Shown here in pieces: positions 28,699 to 38,753 of a stretch of DNA of 64,000 nt; within the stretch, counting starts at the first letter, position 1; every line of letters begins with the position of its first letter. The position numbers and the translations under genes were made by a program. Source of the DNA: Companilactobacillus mishanensis (GTDB lineage: Bacteria > Bacillota > Bacilli > Lactobacillales > Lactobacillaceae); assembly GCF_003946505.1 (NCBI RefSeq), contig NZ_RHON01000002.1, forward strand, positions 248,001-312,000. The letters run 5' to 3'. The notes beneath the pieces were generated by a model, which was not told where the DNA came from, did not search any database, and was given only the letters and a program-made list of their open reading frames with translations.

Positions 28699-29579
28699 TC
28701 GCAATTACCTACGGTATTATTTTTTTTGATTACTTCTTCGATAACTTTAGCAACTCCATCGTTGACGTTGGTGTCAGCGTGTTGGTCAGCAATTTCAGAA
28801 ATCTCAGGAACGGCATTTGCCATAGCAACTCCGATTCCGGCGGCTTTTATCATTGAATAATCGTTTAAGTTATCGCCGATTGCCATAGTTTCTTCGGGCT
28901 TTACACCTTTTGATTTTGCATATTCCATCAGAGCGATGCCCTTTTGAGCATCTACACTGTTGATTTCAACGTTGTTTGGTGAAGAGGATGTTACAACAAT
29001 GTCTTTGTCTTTACTTAATTCCGCTTTTAATGGTCCGAAGACTTCATCTTGTCGACTATCAAAAACTAGAAATTTCATTAATTTATATTCAGGATTATCC
29101 AAAATTTCGTTTAAGTCGTCAATGAAAATGGTCTGGGAATGTTTAACTTTTTCCTTAGTATCTGTTAGTGCTTGTTCATATGTCGTATTTGGATTGAGGA
29201 TATGTAACAATTCAGCGAGACTGCTGACACTTTTTTCTTCGCTATTTGAAAAAATTCCCTTATCAGTGATAAGCTCGAAATACAGATCATTTGCCTTCAG
29301 ATAATCAGAAATTGTTTTGACACTCTTCCTGGAAATGGGATTACTCGAAATAAGTTCTTCATCTTGGTTGTATACTTCGGCACCATTCAAAGTTATATAT
29401 CCAGGATGAACTTCGTTTCTTAAAAATGGCTTAGCTTCGGATAGTCCTCGACCTGAAGCAATGAGAAAATCTATCCCATTGGCTGTTGCTTCATTTATAG
29501 CATCGATATTACGTGATGAGACTTCCATTTTATCGTTCAAGAGAGTTCCATCCATGTCTGATGCGATAATTTTGATCAT
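28695..29579 (-). CDS. Cof-type HAD-superfamily phosphatase
   Basis: Cytosolic phosphatase of 294 residues, HAD subfamily IIB, acting on sugar phosphates or FMN-like substrates in characterised members. Motif I is DMDGTLLND (8-16). Motif II is SGRG (about 42), and motifs III/IV appear as the late Lys and AIGDNLNDYSMIKAAG (about 237-252). ATG 29579 follows GGAGGT. It heads a two-gene unit with the LURP-one-like gene and diverges from ung. Confidence 0.92.
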   Translation of the reverse strand: MIKIIASDMDGTLLNDKMEVSSRNIDAINEATANGIDFLIASGRGLSEAKPFLRNEVHPGYITLNGAEVYNQDEELISSNPISRKSVKTISDYLKANDLYFELITDKGIFSNSEEKSVSSLAELLHILNPNTTYEQALTDTKEKVKHSQTIFIDDLNEILDNPEYKLMKFLVFDSRQDEVFGPLKAELSKDKDIVVTSSSPNNVEINSVDAQKGIALMEYAKSKGVKPEETMAIGDNLNDYSMIKAAGIGVAMANAVPEISEIADQHADTNVNDGVAKVIEEVIKKNNTVGNCE

Positions 29580-29667
29580 AAAATAAAACCTCCAATGAGT
29601 TATGCTTATAATTGCATATTAACATATTTCTATTGAAAAAATTACATTAGTTAGGTGGGTGTATCAA

Positions 29668-30360
29668 GTGAAAACATTGATTCAAAATGACTGGCAGGAT
29701 GTCTTGAAAGACCAGTTTGAACAAGAATATTATCATAAATTACACAATTTTTTGAAGGAAGAATACGAAACTCAAACAATCTACCCAAATATGTATAATA
29801 TTTTTCAAGCATTCCAATGGACTTCATACGCTGATGCTAAGGTAGTTATCTTGGGACAGGATCCTTATCACGAGCCACATCAGGCAATTGGTTGCAGTTT
29901 TGCTGTGGAGCCAGGAGTTCGAGTTCCACCATCTTTAAAAAATATTTATAAAGAGTTGGAATCTGATGAGGGATGTACACCAGTGAATCATGGTTATCTA
30001 AAAGCTTGGGCAGATCAAGGAGTTTTACTTTTAAATTCAGTTTTGACTGTCAGAAAGGGTCAAGCATATTCACATCGTGGTAAAGGTTGGGAACAATTGA
30101 CTGACTATGCAATTTCAGCTTTGTCCAAAAAAGGTGGAGTTGTATTTATACTTTGGGGAAACGCTGCCAAGAGTAAATCATCGTTGATAGACCAGTCTAA
30201 GAACACAATTATTAGCTCCCCACATCCAAGTCCATTGTCGGCATATCATGGATTTTTTGGAACAAAACCATTTTCTCGCACAAATGAAGCGCTTTTATCT
30301 TATAATGAAAGGGTAATCAATTGGCAATTACCAACGGTTGTCGATGAAATGGAGGAATGA
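29668..30360 (+). CDS. ung: Uracil-DNA glycosylase
   Basis: Removes uracil from DNA in base-excision repair; 230 residues. The catalytic motif GQDPYH (about 64-69, with the activating Asp) and the late [10 protein letters not shown] (catalytic His) are present, as is LLLNSVLTV. The stretch after GQDPYH reads [10 protein letters not shown] instead of the usual GPGQAHGLSF, a noticeable variant. GTG 29668 is chosen, nine bases after AGGTGG; GTG 29659 has no room for an SD. It is coupled to pta, whose SD lies within the end of ung. Confidence 0.94.
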   Translation: MKTLIQNDWQDVLKDQFEQEYYHKLHNFLKEEYETQTIYPNMYNIFQAFQWTSYADAKVVILGQDPYHEPHQAIGCSFAVEPGVRVPPSLKNIYKELESDEGCTPVNHGYLKAWADQGVLLLNSVLTVRKGQAYSHRGKGWEQLTDYAISALSKKGGVVFILWGNAAKSKSSLIDQSKNTIISSPHPSPLSAYHGFFGTKPFSRTNEALLSYNERVINWQLPTVVDEMEE

Positions 30361-30362
30361 AA

Positions 30363-31331
30363 ATGGATTTATTTGAAAGTTTAAAGAACAAAATTGATGG
30401 GAAGAATTTAACAATAGTTTTCCCAGAAGGTAACGAGCCAAGAATTTTGAACGCTGCTGTAAAACTAAACAGTGCCAAAATTTTAAAACCTATCTTAATT
30501 GGTAACAAGGAAGATATTACTAAGGTAGCTGGCGACAATTCGTTAGACTTGGGAGATATTCAAATTATCGATCCAAATGAATACTCAGAATTCGATGATA
30601 TGGTAGATGCCTTTGTAGAACGTCGTAAAGGTAAGAATACTAAAGAACAAGCTGAAACAATGCTTAAAGATAACAATTATTTCGGAACAATGTTAGTCTA
30701 TCAAGATAAAGCTAACGGTATGGTTTCTGGTGCGATCCATTCAACTGGTGACACCGTGCGTCCTGCTTTACAAATTGTTAAGACTGCACCAGGTAATTCA
30801 AGAATCAGTGGAGCCTTCGTTCTTCAAAAGGGTGACCAAAGATACTTGTTCTCAGACTGTGCGATCAACATCAATCCTAATGCTCAAGAATTGGGAGAAA
30901 TCGCTGTTCAAGCTGCTAAGTCTGCACCACTATTTGACATTGACCCTAAAGTTGCAATGTTGAGCTTTTCAACAATGGGTAGTGCCAAGAGTGATGAAGT
31001 TACTAAGGTAGCCGAAGCAACAAAAGTTGCACAAAAATTAGCACCTGAAATTCCTATCGATGGTGAATTACAGTTTGATGCCGCACTCGTTCCTTCAGTT
31101 GGTAACCAAAAAGCACCTGATTCAAAAGTTGCTGGTAATGCAAATGTTTTCGTATTCCCAGAACTTGAAGCCGGAAATATTGGTTACAAGATTGCTCAAA
31201 GATTCGGTGGATACGACGCCGTAGGACCTATTCTATTAGGACTCGACAAACCAATCTCTGATCTTTCACGTGGATGTAACGCTGATGATGTATTCAAGTT
31301 GTCAATTTTAACTGCTGCACTTGCACTTTAA
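30363..31331 (+). CDS. pta: Phosphate acetyltransferase
   Basis: Converts acetyl-CoA and phosphate to acetyl phosphate; works with acetate kinase (51129-52316). It has 322 residues, the short single-domain form of Firmicutes. Marks: VFPEGNEPRI near the start, MVSGAIHSTGDTVRPALQIVKT (about 120) and VFPELEAGNIGYKIAQR with the late GLDKPISDLSRG. ATG 30363 follows GGAGG at seven bases. The ung-pta-tsaE-GNAT order is common in lactobacilli. Confidence 0.96.
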   Translation: MDLFESLKNKIDGKNLTIVFPEGNEPRILNAAVKLNSAKILKPILIGNKEDITKVAGDNSLDLGDIQIIDPNEYSEFDDMVDAFVERRKGKNTKEQAETMLKDNNYFGTMLVYQDKANGMVSGAIHSTGDTVRPALQIVKTAPGNSRISGAFVLQKGDQRYLFSDCAININPNAQELGEIAVQAAKSAPLFDIDPKVAMLSFSTMGSAKSDEVTKVAEATKVAQKLAPEIPIDGELQFDAALVPSVGNQKAPDSKVAGNANVFVFPELEAGNIGYKIAQRFGGYDAVGPILLGLDKPISDLSRGCNADDVFKLSILTAALAL

Positions 31332-31352
31332 TTTTAAATTTTGAGGTCGAAC

Positions 31353-31814
31353 ATGCTCGAATATCATTTAACAACACATTCTTATTCTGAAACTGAAGAT
31401 TTTGGAAACAAATTCTCAACACTGATCCAGCCAGGTGATGTAATCTTATTAAACGGCGATTTAGGAGTCGGTAAGACTACATTCACACGTGGCTTGGCTC
31501 GTGGTCTGGGAATCAAGAAAAACGTCAAGAGTCCAACTTTTACCCTGATACGCGAGTATCAAGATGGAAAACTACCACTTTATCATATGGACGCTTATCG
31601 TTTGGAAAATAATCCGGATGAAGATTTAGGTTTCGATGAATATTTTCATGGTAATGGTGTGACCGTGGTCGAATGGCCTCAGTTTATTAAAGATGAGGTT
31701 CCTGAGGATCACATTTCTGTCAATATAAAGCGCGCTGGTGAAGATGATAGAGATATCACTATTAAGTTACACGGTGATAAATATTCATCTCGTGATTTTG
31801 GAGGCATTGTATGA
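31353..31814 (+). CDS. tsaE: tRNA threonylcarbamoyladenosine biosynthesis ATPase TsaE
   Basis: Small ATPase that helps TsaB/TsaD make t6A37 in ANN-decoding tRNAs. It has 153 residues with Walker A GDLGVGKTT (about 35-43), SPTFTLIREY and YHMDAYRLE. ATG 31353 follows TTGAGGT; an upstream TTG at 31341 is that SD itself. It overlaps the next gene by four bases (ATGA). Confidence 0.95.
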   Translation: MLEYHLTTHSYSETEDFGNKFSTLIQPGDVILLNGDLGVGKTTFTRGLARGLGIKKNVKSPTFTLIREYQDGKLPLYHMDAYRLENNPDEDLGFDEYFHGNGVTVVEWPQFIKDEVPEDHISVNIKRAGEDDRDITIKLHGDKYSSRDFGGIV

Positions 31815-32275
31815 GTGACCAATTGACTATTCGTGAAGCTATTCCTGACGATTCAGAAATGTTGATCGATTTTTTGAATAGAGTTAGTGATCAGAGTGAT
31901 TTTATCGAGCATGATTCAATTAAAAATTTATCTGTTGAACAAGAACGTGAGTCTTTAGATGAAATATACGAATCAGAGTTGGATGAATTGATGATAGCTA
32001 TATTTGAGAATCAGATAATCGGATTCAGTCGTTTAGAAAAAATCGACAAGGCGAGTTCTGAATTTGGAATCGTAGTTGATAAAGACTTTTGGCATCAGGG
32101 TATTGGCTCATATCTAACGGAGGAAATGTTAGAATGGTCGAAATCGGCACCAATAAAAAAAGTTACTTTAGAAGTGTATAAAAATAACCCAGCAGCGATC
32201 CAACTTTATAAAAAGTATGGATTCACTACTAGGTCACGTAGTAAAAAGACTCAAATAATGGAAAAGATGGTCTAG
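31811..32275 (+). CDS. GNAT-family N-acetyltransferase
   Basis: Acetyltransferase of 154 residues. FGIVVDKDFWHQGIGSYLTEEMLEW (acetyl-CoA loop) and VTLEVYKNNPAAIQLYKKYGF are typical of GNAT. Start ATG 31811 overlaps the tsaE stop. Position next to tsaE recalls RimI, but the N-terminal half differs and the target is uncertain. The transcript ends at a bidirectional hairpin. Confidence 0.85.
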   Translation: MSDQLTIREAIPDDSEMLIDFLNRVSDQSDFIEHDSIKNLSVEQERESLDEIYESELDELMIAIFENQIIGFSRLEKIDKASSEFGIVVDKDFWHQGIGSYLTEEMLEWSKSAPIKKVTLEVYKNNPAAIQLYKKYGFTTRSRSKKTQIMEKMV

Positions 32276-32299
32276 CTAGTTAGCTTGACCATCTTTTTT
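32262..32299. terminator. Bidirectional terminator, GNAT and exonuclease genes
   Basis: AAAAGATGGTC pairs with GACCATCTTTT and an inner AGCTA/TAGCT stem extends it. It overlaps the stop codons of both convergent genes. Confidence 0.85.
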
Positions 32300-32808
32300 A
32301 GTTGCTCGCTACCAAATTGTTGTTCAGTTTTGAGAAGTATTTCAGCACAGGCAATACTATCGGCGAGTGCATTGTGATGATGCTTTAGTTGAATATCCAG
32401 ACTTCTAGAAACTGTATCTAATTTGTGATTAGGCATTTCCGGATAGAACTTGCGACTAGTCCGAACGGTATCGATAGTTAAGAATTTTGGAGGATAAATT
32501 CCGTAATTACTTAATGTGCTTTTTAAAACGTTGTTATCGAAACTGGCATTATGTGCAGCCACAAGATGTGAGCTGTCAAAAAGTGTTTCGATATGTGGCC
32601 ATACAAGGTCAAATGTTGGTGCATCTTGGACATCACGTGGCGTGATGTGATGGATTTGGATATTACGTGGACTGAAATTTTCTTGAGGATTGATCAAAGT
32701 ATAAAAACTGTCCACGATTTTACTATCTCGAACAAGTACTAAAGCTAATGAGCAGGCACTGGTCCGGTGGCCATTGGCAGTCTCGAAATCCATTGATACG
32801 AAATTCAT
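32272..32808 (-). CDS. DnaQ-like 3'-5' exonuclease (DEDDh)
   Basis: Exonuclease of 178 residues related to the epsilon subunit of DNA polymerase III. ExoI is SMDFETA (5-11), ExoII has AAHNASFDNNVL (about 82-93) and ExoIII is HHNALADSIACAEIL (His and Asp, about 147-161). It is short and has no other domain, so it may proofread or act in repair. ATG 32808 follows AAGGTG, which overlaps the end of exoA. Confidence 0.9.
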   Translation of the reverse strand: MNFVSMDFETANGHRTSACSLALVLVRDSKIVDSFYTLINPQENFSPRNIQIHHITPRDVQDAPTFDLVWPHIETLFDSSHLVAAHNASFDNNVLKSTLSNYGIYPPKFLTIDTVRTSRKFYPEMPNHKLDTVSRSLDIQLKHHHNALADSIACAEILLKTEQQFGSEQLKKMVKLTS

Positions 32809-32809
32809 A

Positions 32810-33571
32810 TTATTCACCTTCTGTATTTAAATCTATTTCAACAGGACAGTGATCAGAACCAAAGACATCGTTTAGAATATCAGCGTTCTTGATCATTGAC
32901 TTGCCATTATCGGATACGACAAAGTAGTCGATTCTCCATCCAGCGTTATTCTTACGTGCATTAAATCTATAACTCCACCAAGAATATTTAACTTCATCAG
33001 GATGTAAGTATCTAAAGCTATCGACGAATCCGGCATCTAATAGTTCTCCAAATTTTGCTCTTTCTTGATCAGAAAAGCCAGGATTTTGATGGTTAGTTTT
33101 ATCATTCTTGATATCTATTTCTTCGTGAGCAACATTTAAATCCCCACATAGTAGGACAGGTTTCTTTTCTGAGAGTGATTTTAAATGTTTTCTCATTGCG
33201 TCGTCATAACTCATTCTGAAATCGAGTCGTTTTAATTTTTGCTGAGAATTGGGTGTATAACTATTGACCAAATAGAAATCAGGATACTCTAGCGTTATTG
33301 TGCGACCTTCGTGATCTAATTCGTCGACACCTAGGTTGTAAGTTACTTTGATGGGTTCAGTTTTTGAAAATACTGCTGTACCTGAGTAACCTTTACGGTC
33401 AGCGTAGTTGAAGTATTGATGGTAACCTTCTAGTTCTAGATCAATTTGTCCCTCTTGTAATTTGGTTTCTTGGATACTAAAAATATCAGCATCCAAATCA
33501 TCAAATATTTGTTTAAAATCTTTTTTTACAACGGCTCTAAGTCCGTTTACGTTCCACGAAATGAGTTTCAT
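32810..33571 (-). CDS. exoA: Exodeoxyribonuclease III / AP endonuclease
   Basis: Repair nuclease of 253 residues that cuts at abasic sites, the step after uracil removal by Ung. Marks: MKLISWNVNGLRAV (1-14), IFSIQETKLQEGQ (Glu metal ligand, about 34), CGDLNVAHEEID (about 141) and the terminal GSDHCPVEIDL. ATG 33571 follows GGAGG. It is co-transcribed with the DnaQ-like exonuclease, one base apart. Confidence 0.95.
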   Translation of the reverse strand: MKLISWNVNGLRAVVKKDFKQIFDDLDADIFSIQETKLQEGQIDLELEGYHQYFNYADRKGYSGTAVFSKTEPIKVTYNLGVDELDHEGRTITLEYPDFYLVNSYTPNSQQKLKRLDFRMSYDDAMRKHLKSLSEKKPVLLCGDLNVAHEEIDIKNDKTNHQNPGFSDQERAKFGELLDAGFVDSFRYLHPDEVKYSWWSYRFNARKNNAGWRIDYFVVSDNGKSMIKNADILNDVFGSDHCPVEIDLNTEGE

Positions 33572-33680
33572 AATAGCCTCCGACCAATTATAGCATTCTA
33601 GTATGCTCGATTATTCGTTATGTTACATAGTCTATGATAAAATTAGTAATAGCTTATGTACACAAAAAGGATGATGTAAC

Positions 33681-34604
33681 TTGAACTTTCCAACAGATAA
33701 ATTACCTAATATTGAATTCAAAAATGATGAACCATTAAGTAAATATACTTTCACTAAAACTGGAGGAAACGCCGACACCTTGGCATTTCCTAAGACTCGT
33801 GAAGAATTAGTTCAAATAGTAAATACTGCTCGAGAAAATAATGTAAAAATCACTATTATTGGTAATGCTAGCAACCTAATTATCAAAGATGGTGGCATTC
33901 GAGGCGTTGTAATAATTTTGCCAAACTTCAATAAGATAGAAGTCAATGGTAATCAAGTGACAGCTGAGGCTGGAGCAACTATTATTGATACGACCATAGC
34001 TGCACAAAAAGCTGGGTTGACTGGTATAGAATTTGCTGCCGGTATCCCTGGAAGTGTAGGTGGGGCTGTATTCATGAACGCCGGTGCATACGGTGGTGAA
34101 ATCACGAACGCTTTTCTATCTGCAGAAGTATTGTTACCAGACGGAAAAATTCGTACATTTACTCATGAACAAATGGACTTTTCATATCGTCACAGTGTCA
34201 TTCAAGAGAATGGTGGAATCGTCATTTCTGGAACTTTCCAACTAAAACCAGGTGACAAAGAACAGATTCAAGACGAAATGGACCGCTTAAACGCTTTGAG
34301 ACGTTCGAAGCAACCACTTGAATACCCAAGCTGCGGGAGTGTATTCAAACGTCCTACAGGCCACTTCACAGGTCCTCTGATCATCAAAGCAGGATTGCAG
34401 GGACACATTATCGGTGGAGCACAAGTTTCAATGAAACACGCAGGATTTATCGTTAACATAAATCATGCAACAGCAACTGATTATATGGATTTGATACATC
34501 TGATCCAAAAAACAATAAAAAAAGATTTCGACATCGATCTACAAACCGAAGTACGGATCATAGGCGATGATACAAAGGTGGGTGAAGTCAGTGCAAATAG
34601 TTGA
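33681..34604 (+). CDS. murB: UDP-N-acetylenolpyruvoylglucosamine reductase MurB
   Basis: FAD enzyme that makes UDP-N-acetylmuramate for peptidoglycan; 307 residues. Marks: [13 protein letters not shown] near 30, [20 protein letters not shown] (FAD), [22 protein letters not shown] (about 120) and SCGSVFKRP with the catalytic Ser. The start is TTG 33681 behind AAAAGGATG. It overlaps the following antiporter gene by 14 bases. Confidence 0.96.
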   Translation: MNFPTDKLPNIEFKNDEPLSKYTFTKTGGNADTLAFPKTREELVQIVNTARENNVKITIIGNASNLIIKDGGIRGVVIILPNFNKIEVNGNQVTAEAGATIIDTTIAAQKAGLTGIEFAAGIPGSVGGAVFMNAGAYGGEITNAFLSAEVLLPDGKIRTFTHEQMDFSYRHSVIQENGGIVISGTFQLKPGDKEQIQDEMDRLNALRRSKQPLEYPSCGSVFKRPTGHFTGPLIIKAGLQGHIIGGAQVSMKHAGFIVNINHATATDYMDLIHLIQKTIKKDFDIDLQTEVRIIGDDTKVGEVSANS

Positions 34605-36723
34605 AACAATCATTCTGATTATTTCATTGTTGATCGTGGCCAACATAATTAGCCACTATTTCGTTTCTATACCAGCCAGTCTGATTCAAATTGTTGCGGG
34701 CGTTATTGCAGCAATGACTCTTAATGTAAAAATTATGGTCAATACAGAATGGTTTTTATTAGTGTTTATTGCACCGATTCTTTTTAATGATGGGAACAGA
34801 TTTCCCAAGAAAGAATTGTGGAAATTAAAGGGTCCAATTATGGGTAATGCGATTATTTTGGTAATCGTTTCGACGGTCGTTGGTGGAGCATTAGTGAAAT
34901 GGTTGGTCCCAAGTTTGCCTTGGGCTACCGCATTCACATTAGTTGCTGTTCTATCTCCAACTGATCCGATTGCCGTTCAATCAATCGCTAAAAAGGCTAA
35001 ATTACCTGATAAATTAATGCATCTGATCAGTGGTGAAAGTTTGATCAACGATGCATCTGGTTTGATTTGCTTCAAATATGCTGTTGCTGCCACTGTAACA
35101 GGGGTATTTTCGCTTCGTAGTGCAACTCTAGACTTCTTCTATATAGCAATCGTTGGTGCACTTGCCGGAGCTGTTATGATTTGGATATTCAATGGTGTAA
35201 GACTTTATTTGATCAACCAAGGTGTTGATGATTCGATTCTTCATGCTATTATTCAAATTTTGATTCCATTTATTATCTACTATATTGCCGAAGATCTATT
35301 ACATGTATCAGGTGTTGTAGCTGTTGTTATTGCTGGTATTTTGAATATTTCGTCTAGCAGAACAACTGGTGCATTCAGTCCAGAAATCAGACTGGTTTCT
35401 TCACGTACTTGGGACATGCTAGTTTACCTTTTGAATGGATTTGTGTTCGTTCTTTTAGGTATCGAGATTCCTTTCGCGATGGAAGAATTGATCCATAACG
35501 ATAACATGAATACTTTCAAGGCGCTTGGTTTTGCTTTCGTTATTTGGGTCGCTTTAGTAGTCATTAGATTCATCTGGAGTTATTTCTATTCAACTTTCTT
35601 TGAAAGATCAGATAGAACTAACTTCAATCTTTTTTCTGGTACTAGATTTTATTACAGTTTAATGTCTGGTATTTCTGGAGTTCGTGGTGCGGTTACCATG
35701 GTCGGTGTATTGTCATTGCCATTCGTTACAAATAGCGGTGCCGCTTTCCCAGCCAGAACTTTGTTACTATTTATTGCTAGTGCTGTAATTATTTACAGTT
35801 TACTTGGAGCAACAATTTTGATTCCGTTGATTACCAAGAGTAGTGCACCAATCACATATCGTGGTAACTCAATAAATACCGATGAAGATCTTGATATAGA
35901 TGATGAAGCTGATGATACAGAAGTCGTTTCGACTAAAACTGAATTAACTCCTAATGAAGCAAATAAAGTTGTCTTGGAAAAAACCATCAGTAAGTTACGT
36001 GCTGAAAATCTTGATAACAGAGATATGGTTTATACAACAGTCATTGCTGAATATGTATTTAATTTGCATAATCTACAACTAAAGTCTAATGGACCAGATC
36101 CAATCAGCAAGAAGCGTATCAAAGGTAAAAAAGATGCTGAGTTATGGGATGTTTGTTTCAATTGTGAATTAGAAGCAGTCGAAGAGCTTTATGACAACAA
36201 GAAAATTTCTGAAGATGGTTATGATACGGCCGTTAAGAAAATTGAAAAGTATAAAAAAGGACTAGTCAAGAAAAGATACAATCAAACAACTGAGTTCTTT
36301 ATTGCTTACTTCCGTAGAACGATTCGTGAGTTAACACGATTTATTCATCTACCATTTGTCAAACAGGAAGAAGTTATTCAATATAACCACGAAGCTGTAA
36401 TTGCTTCTGTTGCTGGAGCAAAACGTGCTCTCGAAAAACTCCGTGAGCTAGAAGAAAATGATGGCGAGATGGCATATGACAATCTGTTATATGTTTTCCA
36501 AAGACATTATGAAGAAAGATTGGAATTACTACAGGGTAAACGTCGTAACCATTCTGAGAAATTCAATGTTGAGAGAATCAATCTCGAAGTCAATGCTCTA
36601 AGCTATCAAAGAGCCTATGTTCAGGATCTATTGGAGCAAGGTAAAATTAGTCGTGTGACTGCCAATAATCTTCGGAAAAATATCAATTATAGTGAAGAAG
36701 TTATTAATTTCGATATACAATAA
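34591..36723 (+). CDS. Na+/H+ antiporter, CPA1/NhaP type, cdaA-linked
   Basis: Membrane exchanger of 710 residues, the second of its type here. Hydrophobic helices fill 1-420. The ion-site motifs are SPTDPIA (122-128) and [10 protein letters not shown] (148-157). An acidic linker ([16 protein letters not shown]) and a cytoplasmic helical domain (about 450-710) follow. GTG 34591 is chosen because AGGTGG sits nine bases before it. It overlaps murB and is followed by cdaA. Proton antiporters are known c-di-AMP targets in Firmicutes, so the neighbourhood is suggestive; no RCK_C domain was recognised in the tail. Confidence 0.87.
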   Translation: MQIVETIILIISLLIVANIISHYFVSIPASLIQIVAGVIAAMTLNVKIMVNTEWFLLVFIAPILFNDGNRFPKKELWKLKGPIMGNAIILVIVSTVVGGALVKWLVPSLPWATAFTLVAVLSPTDPIAVQSIAKKAKLPDKLMHLISGESLINDASGLICFKYAVAATVTGVFSLRSATLDFFYIAIVGALAGAVMIWIFNGVRLYLINQGVDDSILHAIIQILIPFIIYYIAEDLLHVSGVVAVVIAGILNISSSRTTGAFSPEIRLVSSRTWDMLVYLLNGFVFVLLGIEIPFAMEELIHNDNMNTFKALGFAFVIWVALVVIRFIWSYFYSTFFERSDRTNFNLFSGTRFYYSLMSGISGVRGAVTMVGVLSLPFVTNSGAAFPARTLLLFIASAVIIYSLLGATILIPLITKSSAPITYRGNSINTDEDLDIDDEADDTEVVSTKTELTPNEANKVVLEKTISKLRAENLDNRDMVYTTVIAEYVFNLHNLQLKSNGPDPISKKRIKGKKDAELWDVCFNCELEAVEELYDNKKISEDGYDTAVKKIEKYKKGLVKKRYNQTTEFFIAYFRRTIRELTRFIHLPFVKQEEVIQYNHEAVIASVAGAKRALEKLRELEENDGEMAYDNLLYVFQRHYEERLELLQGKRRNHSEKFNVERINLEVNALSYQRAYVQDLLEQGKISRVTANNLRKNINYSEEVINFDIQ

Positions 36724-36746
36724 GATTATATAGACCTTTAAATAGG

Positions 36747-36775
36747 CTTTTATAATACTAATTGTTTGCTATAAT
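36747..36775 (+). promoter_or_regulatory. Probable promoter of cdaA-cdaR-glmM
   Basis: TATAAT (36770-36775) preceded by TGC, which gives an extended -10; the -35 at 36747-36752 is weak. It lies 28 bases before the cdaA start. Confidence 0.5.
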
Positions 36776-36803
36776 TGATTTCGAGCTAAGAGGGGTAAAA
36801 ATT

Positions 36804-37673
36804 ATGAATTTTATACCAAGCAATATTTTTACATTGCAAAACCTTGCGAATTTAGCTGACATTTTGGTAGTTTGGTATGTTCTATATAAGGTACTTTCGA
36901 TGATCCGTGGGACTAAGGCGGTTCAGTTACTAAAAGGTATCGTTGTCATCTTTCTAATTAAAATAATCAGTTGGGCATTGAACCTGCATACTGTCTCGTT
37001 CTTGATGGATCAACTTATCAACTGGGGAGTAATTATTATCGTAGTTATTTTCCAGCCAGAAATTAGACGTGGCTTGGAGCATTTAGGTCGAATGCCATTT
37101 TTCAGTACTAATAGTAACGAGGAAGGTAAGACTAAGAATCACTTGATTGAAAGTCTTGACCAAGCTATTCAGTATATGAGTAAGCGTAGAATTGGTGCCC
37201 TGATCACTTTAGAAATGAATACTGGTCTTGAAGAATATGTCGAAACTGGTATTGATTTGGATGCTGAAGTAACTGGTGCATTATTAATTAATATTTTCAT
37301 TCCGAATACGCCCCTGCATGATGGGGCAGTAATTATTCGAAAAAATCGCATTGCTGTAGCGGCAGCTTATCTGCCACTATCAGAGAGTAATACGATTCCA
37401 AAGGAACTGGGTACTAGACATAGAGCTGCAGTTGGTATCAGTGAGGTTACTGATTCAATTACTATCGTAGTTTCAGAGGAAACAGGTGGTGTCATGATAA
37501 CCAAGAATGGTCACATGATGCTGGACTTATCTCGTGAGGACTATTTGAAATACTTGAAGGCTCAACTTTCAGAATCTACCGAGGACAATAATCGTTCTAT
37601 TTTAGACATGATTACTTTGAGAAACCGGAAGAAGAGGGGGAAGCATAAGAATGATGAAGAAGATAGTAAATAG
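36804..37673 (+). CDS. cdaA: Diadenylate cyclase CdaA
   Basis: Makes c-di-AMP, the messenger that sets potassium and osmolyte balance and wall strength. It has 289 residues: three membrane helices (about 15-85), then the DAC domain with NTPLHDGAVII (DGA motif, about 168-178) and GTRHRAAVG (RHR motif, about 203-211). ATG 36804 follows AGAGGGG. It overlaps cdaR by 23 bases. The cdaA-cdaR-glmM order is conserved; CdaR and GlmM both modulate CdaA in characterised species. Confidence 0.96.
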   Translation: MNFIPSNIFTLQNLANLADILVVWYVLYKVLSMIRGTKAVQLLKGIVVIFLIKIISWALNLHTVSFLMDQLINWGVIIIVVIFQPEIRRGLEHLGRMPFFSTNSNEEGKTKNHLIESLDQAIQYMSKRRIGALITLEMNTGLEEYVETGIDLDAEVTGALLINIFIPNTPLHDGAVIIRKNRIAVAAAYLPLSESNTIPKELGTRHRAAVGISEVTDSITIVVSEETGGVMITKNGHMMLDLSREDYLKYLKAQLSESTEDNNRSILDMITLRNRKKRGKHKNDEEDSK

Positions 37674-38733
37674 TAACTATTTCTATGCCTTTATTTCACT
37701 TTGTGCCGCTCTTTGGCTTTTCATAAGTGTAAGTTCCCCCGGCGTGGGCTCAACTAGAGATTCAAATCAATCAAGTCAATCGACTGCAACAACTAAGGCA
37801 ACCATGACTGTTCCGTTGACCATTCAAGCCAATACTGATAGTTACTATATTACTGGCTATCCATCTACCGTAAAAATTACGATTGAGGGACCTTCGGCGT
37901 TAGTAACTGCCACAAAGAACACACAAAACTTTAGTTTATATTTGGACTTGAAAAAATATTTGCCAGGTAAGCACAAAGTTAGGATCCAACAGAATGGTTT
38001 GAATTCTGAATTGACTTATACTATTAAGCCTAAGTACGTGAATGTAAACATTCAGAAACGACAATCTAAGTCATTTCCAGTAAATGTTTCGTACAGCAAG
38101 AGTTCACTAGCATCAGGATATGAGGCAAGTAAGCCAAGTGTTTCTCCTGATACTGTTCGTGTTACTGGATCAGCAGCTGATATTAAAAAAATCGATAAAT
38201 TAGTCGTTAAACCGATTTTGCCAAAAGGTATAAAGAATACGTTTGATCAGGAAGTTCTGGTCCAAGCGTTGGATAAAAAAGGTAAGACTCTGAACGTTAC
38301 ACTTGAGCCACAGACGGTTCATGTTAAGATACCGATCAGTTTACCGAGTAAGAAGGTCAGCATAAATTTTACCCAAAAGGGGAGCTCCCCATCAGGGATG
38401 AGTTACTCCTTTGATGGCGACATTGATTCCGTAACAGTTTATGGTACTCAAGGTCAGCTGGATAAAATTGGTAATTCGATCGAACTTCCAGTCGACGTAA
38501 CTGGTATTACTGACGAAACTAAGCGTAATATTAATATTGCTGATGCACTTAGAGGACAGATAACTTCTTCAGATCCACAGATGGTGATAGTTTCTATTTC
38601 AGTTCGTGGTTCTAGTGGAAGTGGAAGTTCTTCTAACAATAATAATTCAAGCAATAATACATCAAGTGATAATAATAACGATAATGAAGATTCAACAAAT
38701 AACAATAATGATGAAAACAACGACGCAGATTAA
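37651..38733 (+). CDS. cdaR: CdaA regulator CdaR (YbbR-domain protein)
   Basis: Membrane-anchored protein of 360 residues that modulates CdaA. One N-terminal helix (about 9-27) is followed by tandem YbbR beta domains (about 50-315; repeats such as [18 protein letters not shown] and [26 protein letters not shown]). The last 40 residues are a Ser/Asn/Asp low-complexity tail, probably extracytoplasmic and disordered. ATG 37651 or 37654 follow GAGGGGG. The gene overlaps cdaA. Confidence 0.94.
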   Translation: MMKKIVNSNYFYAFISLCAALWLFISVSSPGVGSTRDSNQSSQSTATTKATMTVPLTIQANTDSYYITGYPSTVKITIEGPSALVTATKNTQNFSLYLDLKKYLPGKHKVRIQQNGLNSELTYTIKPKYVNVNIQKRQSKSFPVNVSYSKSSLASGYEASKPSVSPDTVRVTGSAADIKKIDKLVVKPILPKGIKNTFDQEVLVQALDKKGKTLNVTLEPQTVHVKIPISLPSKKVSINFTQKGSSPSGMSYSFDGDIDSVTVYGTQGQLDKIGNSIELPVDVTGITDETKRNINIADALRGQITSSDPQMVIVSISVRGSSGSGSSSNNNNSSNNTSSDNNNDNEDSTNNNNDENNDAD

Positions 38734-38753
38734 ACGTTGGGGGTAGTGTATTT

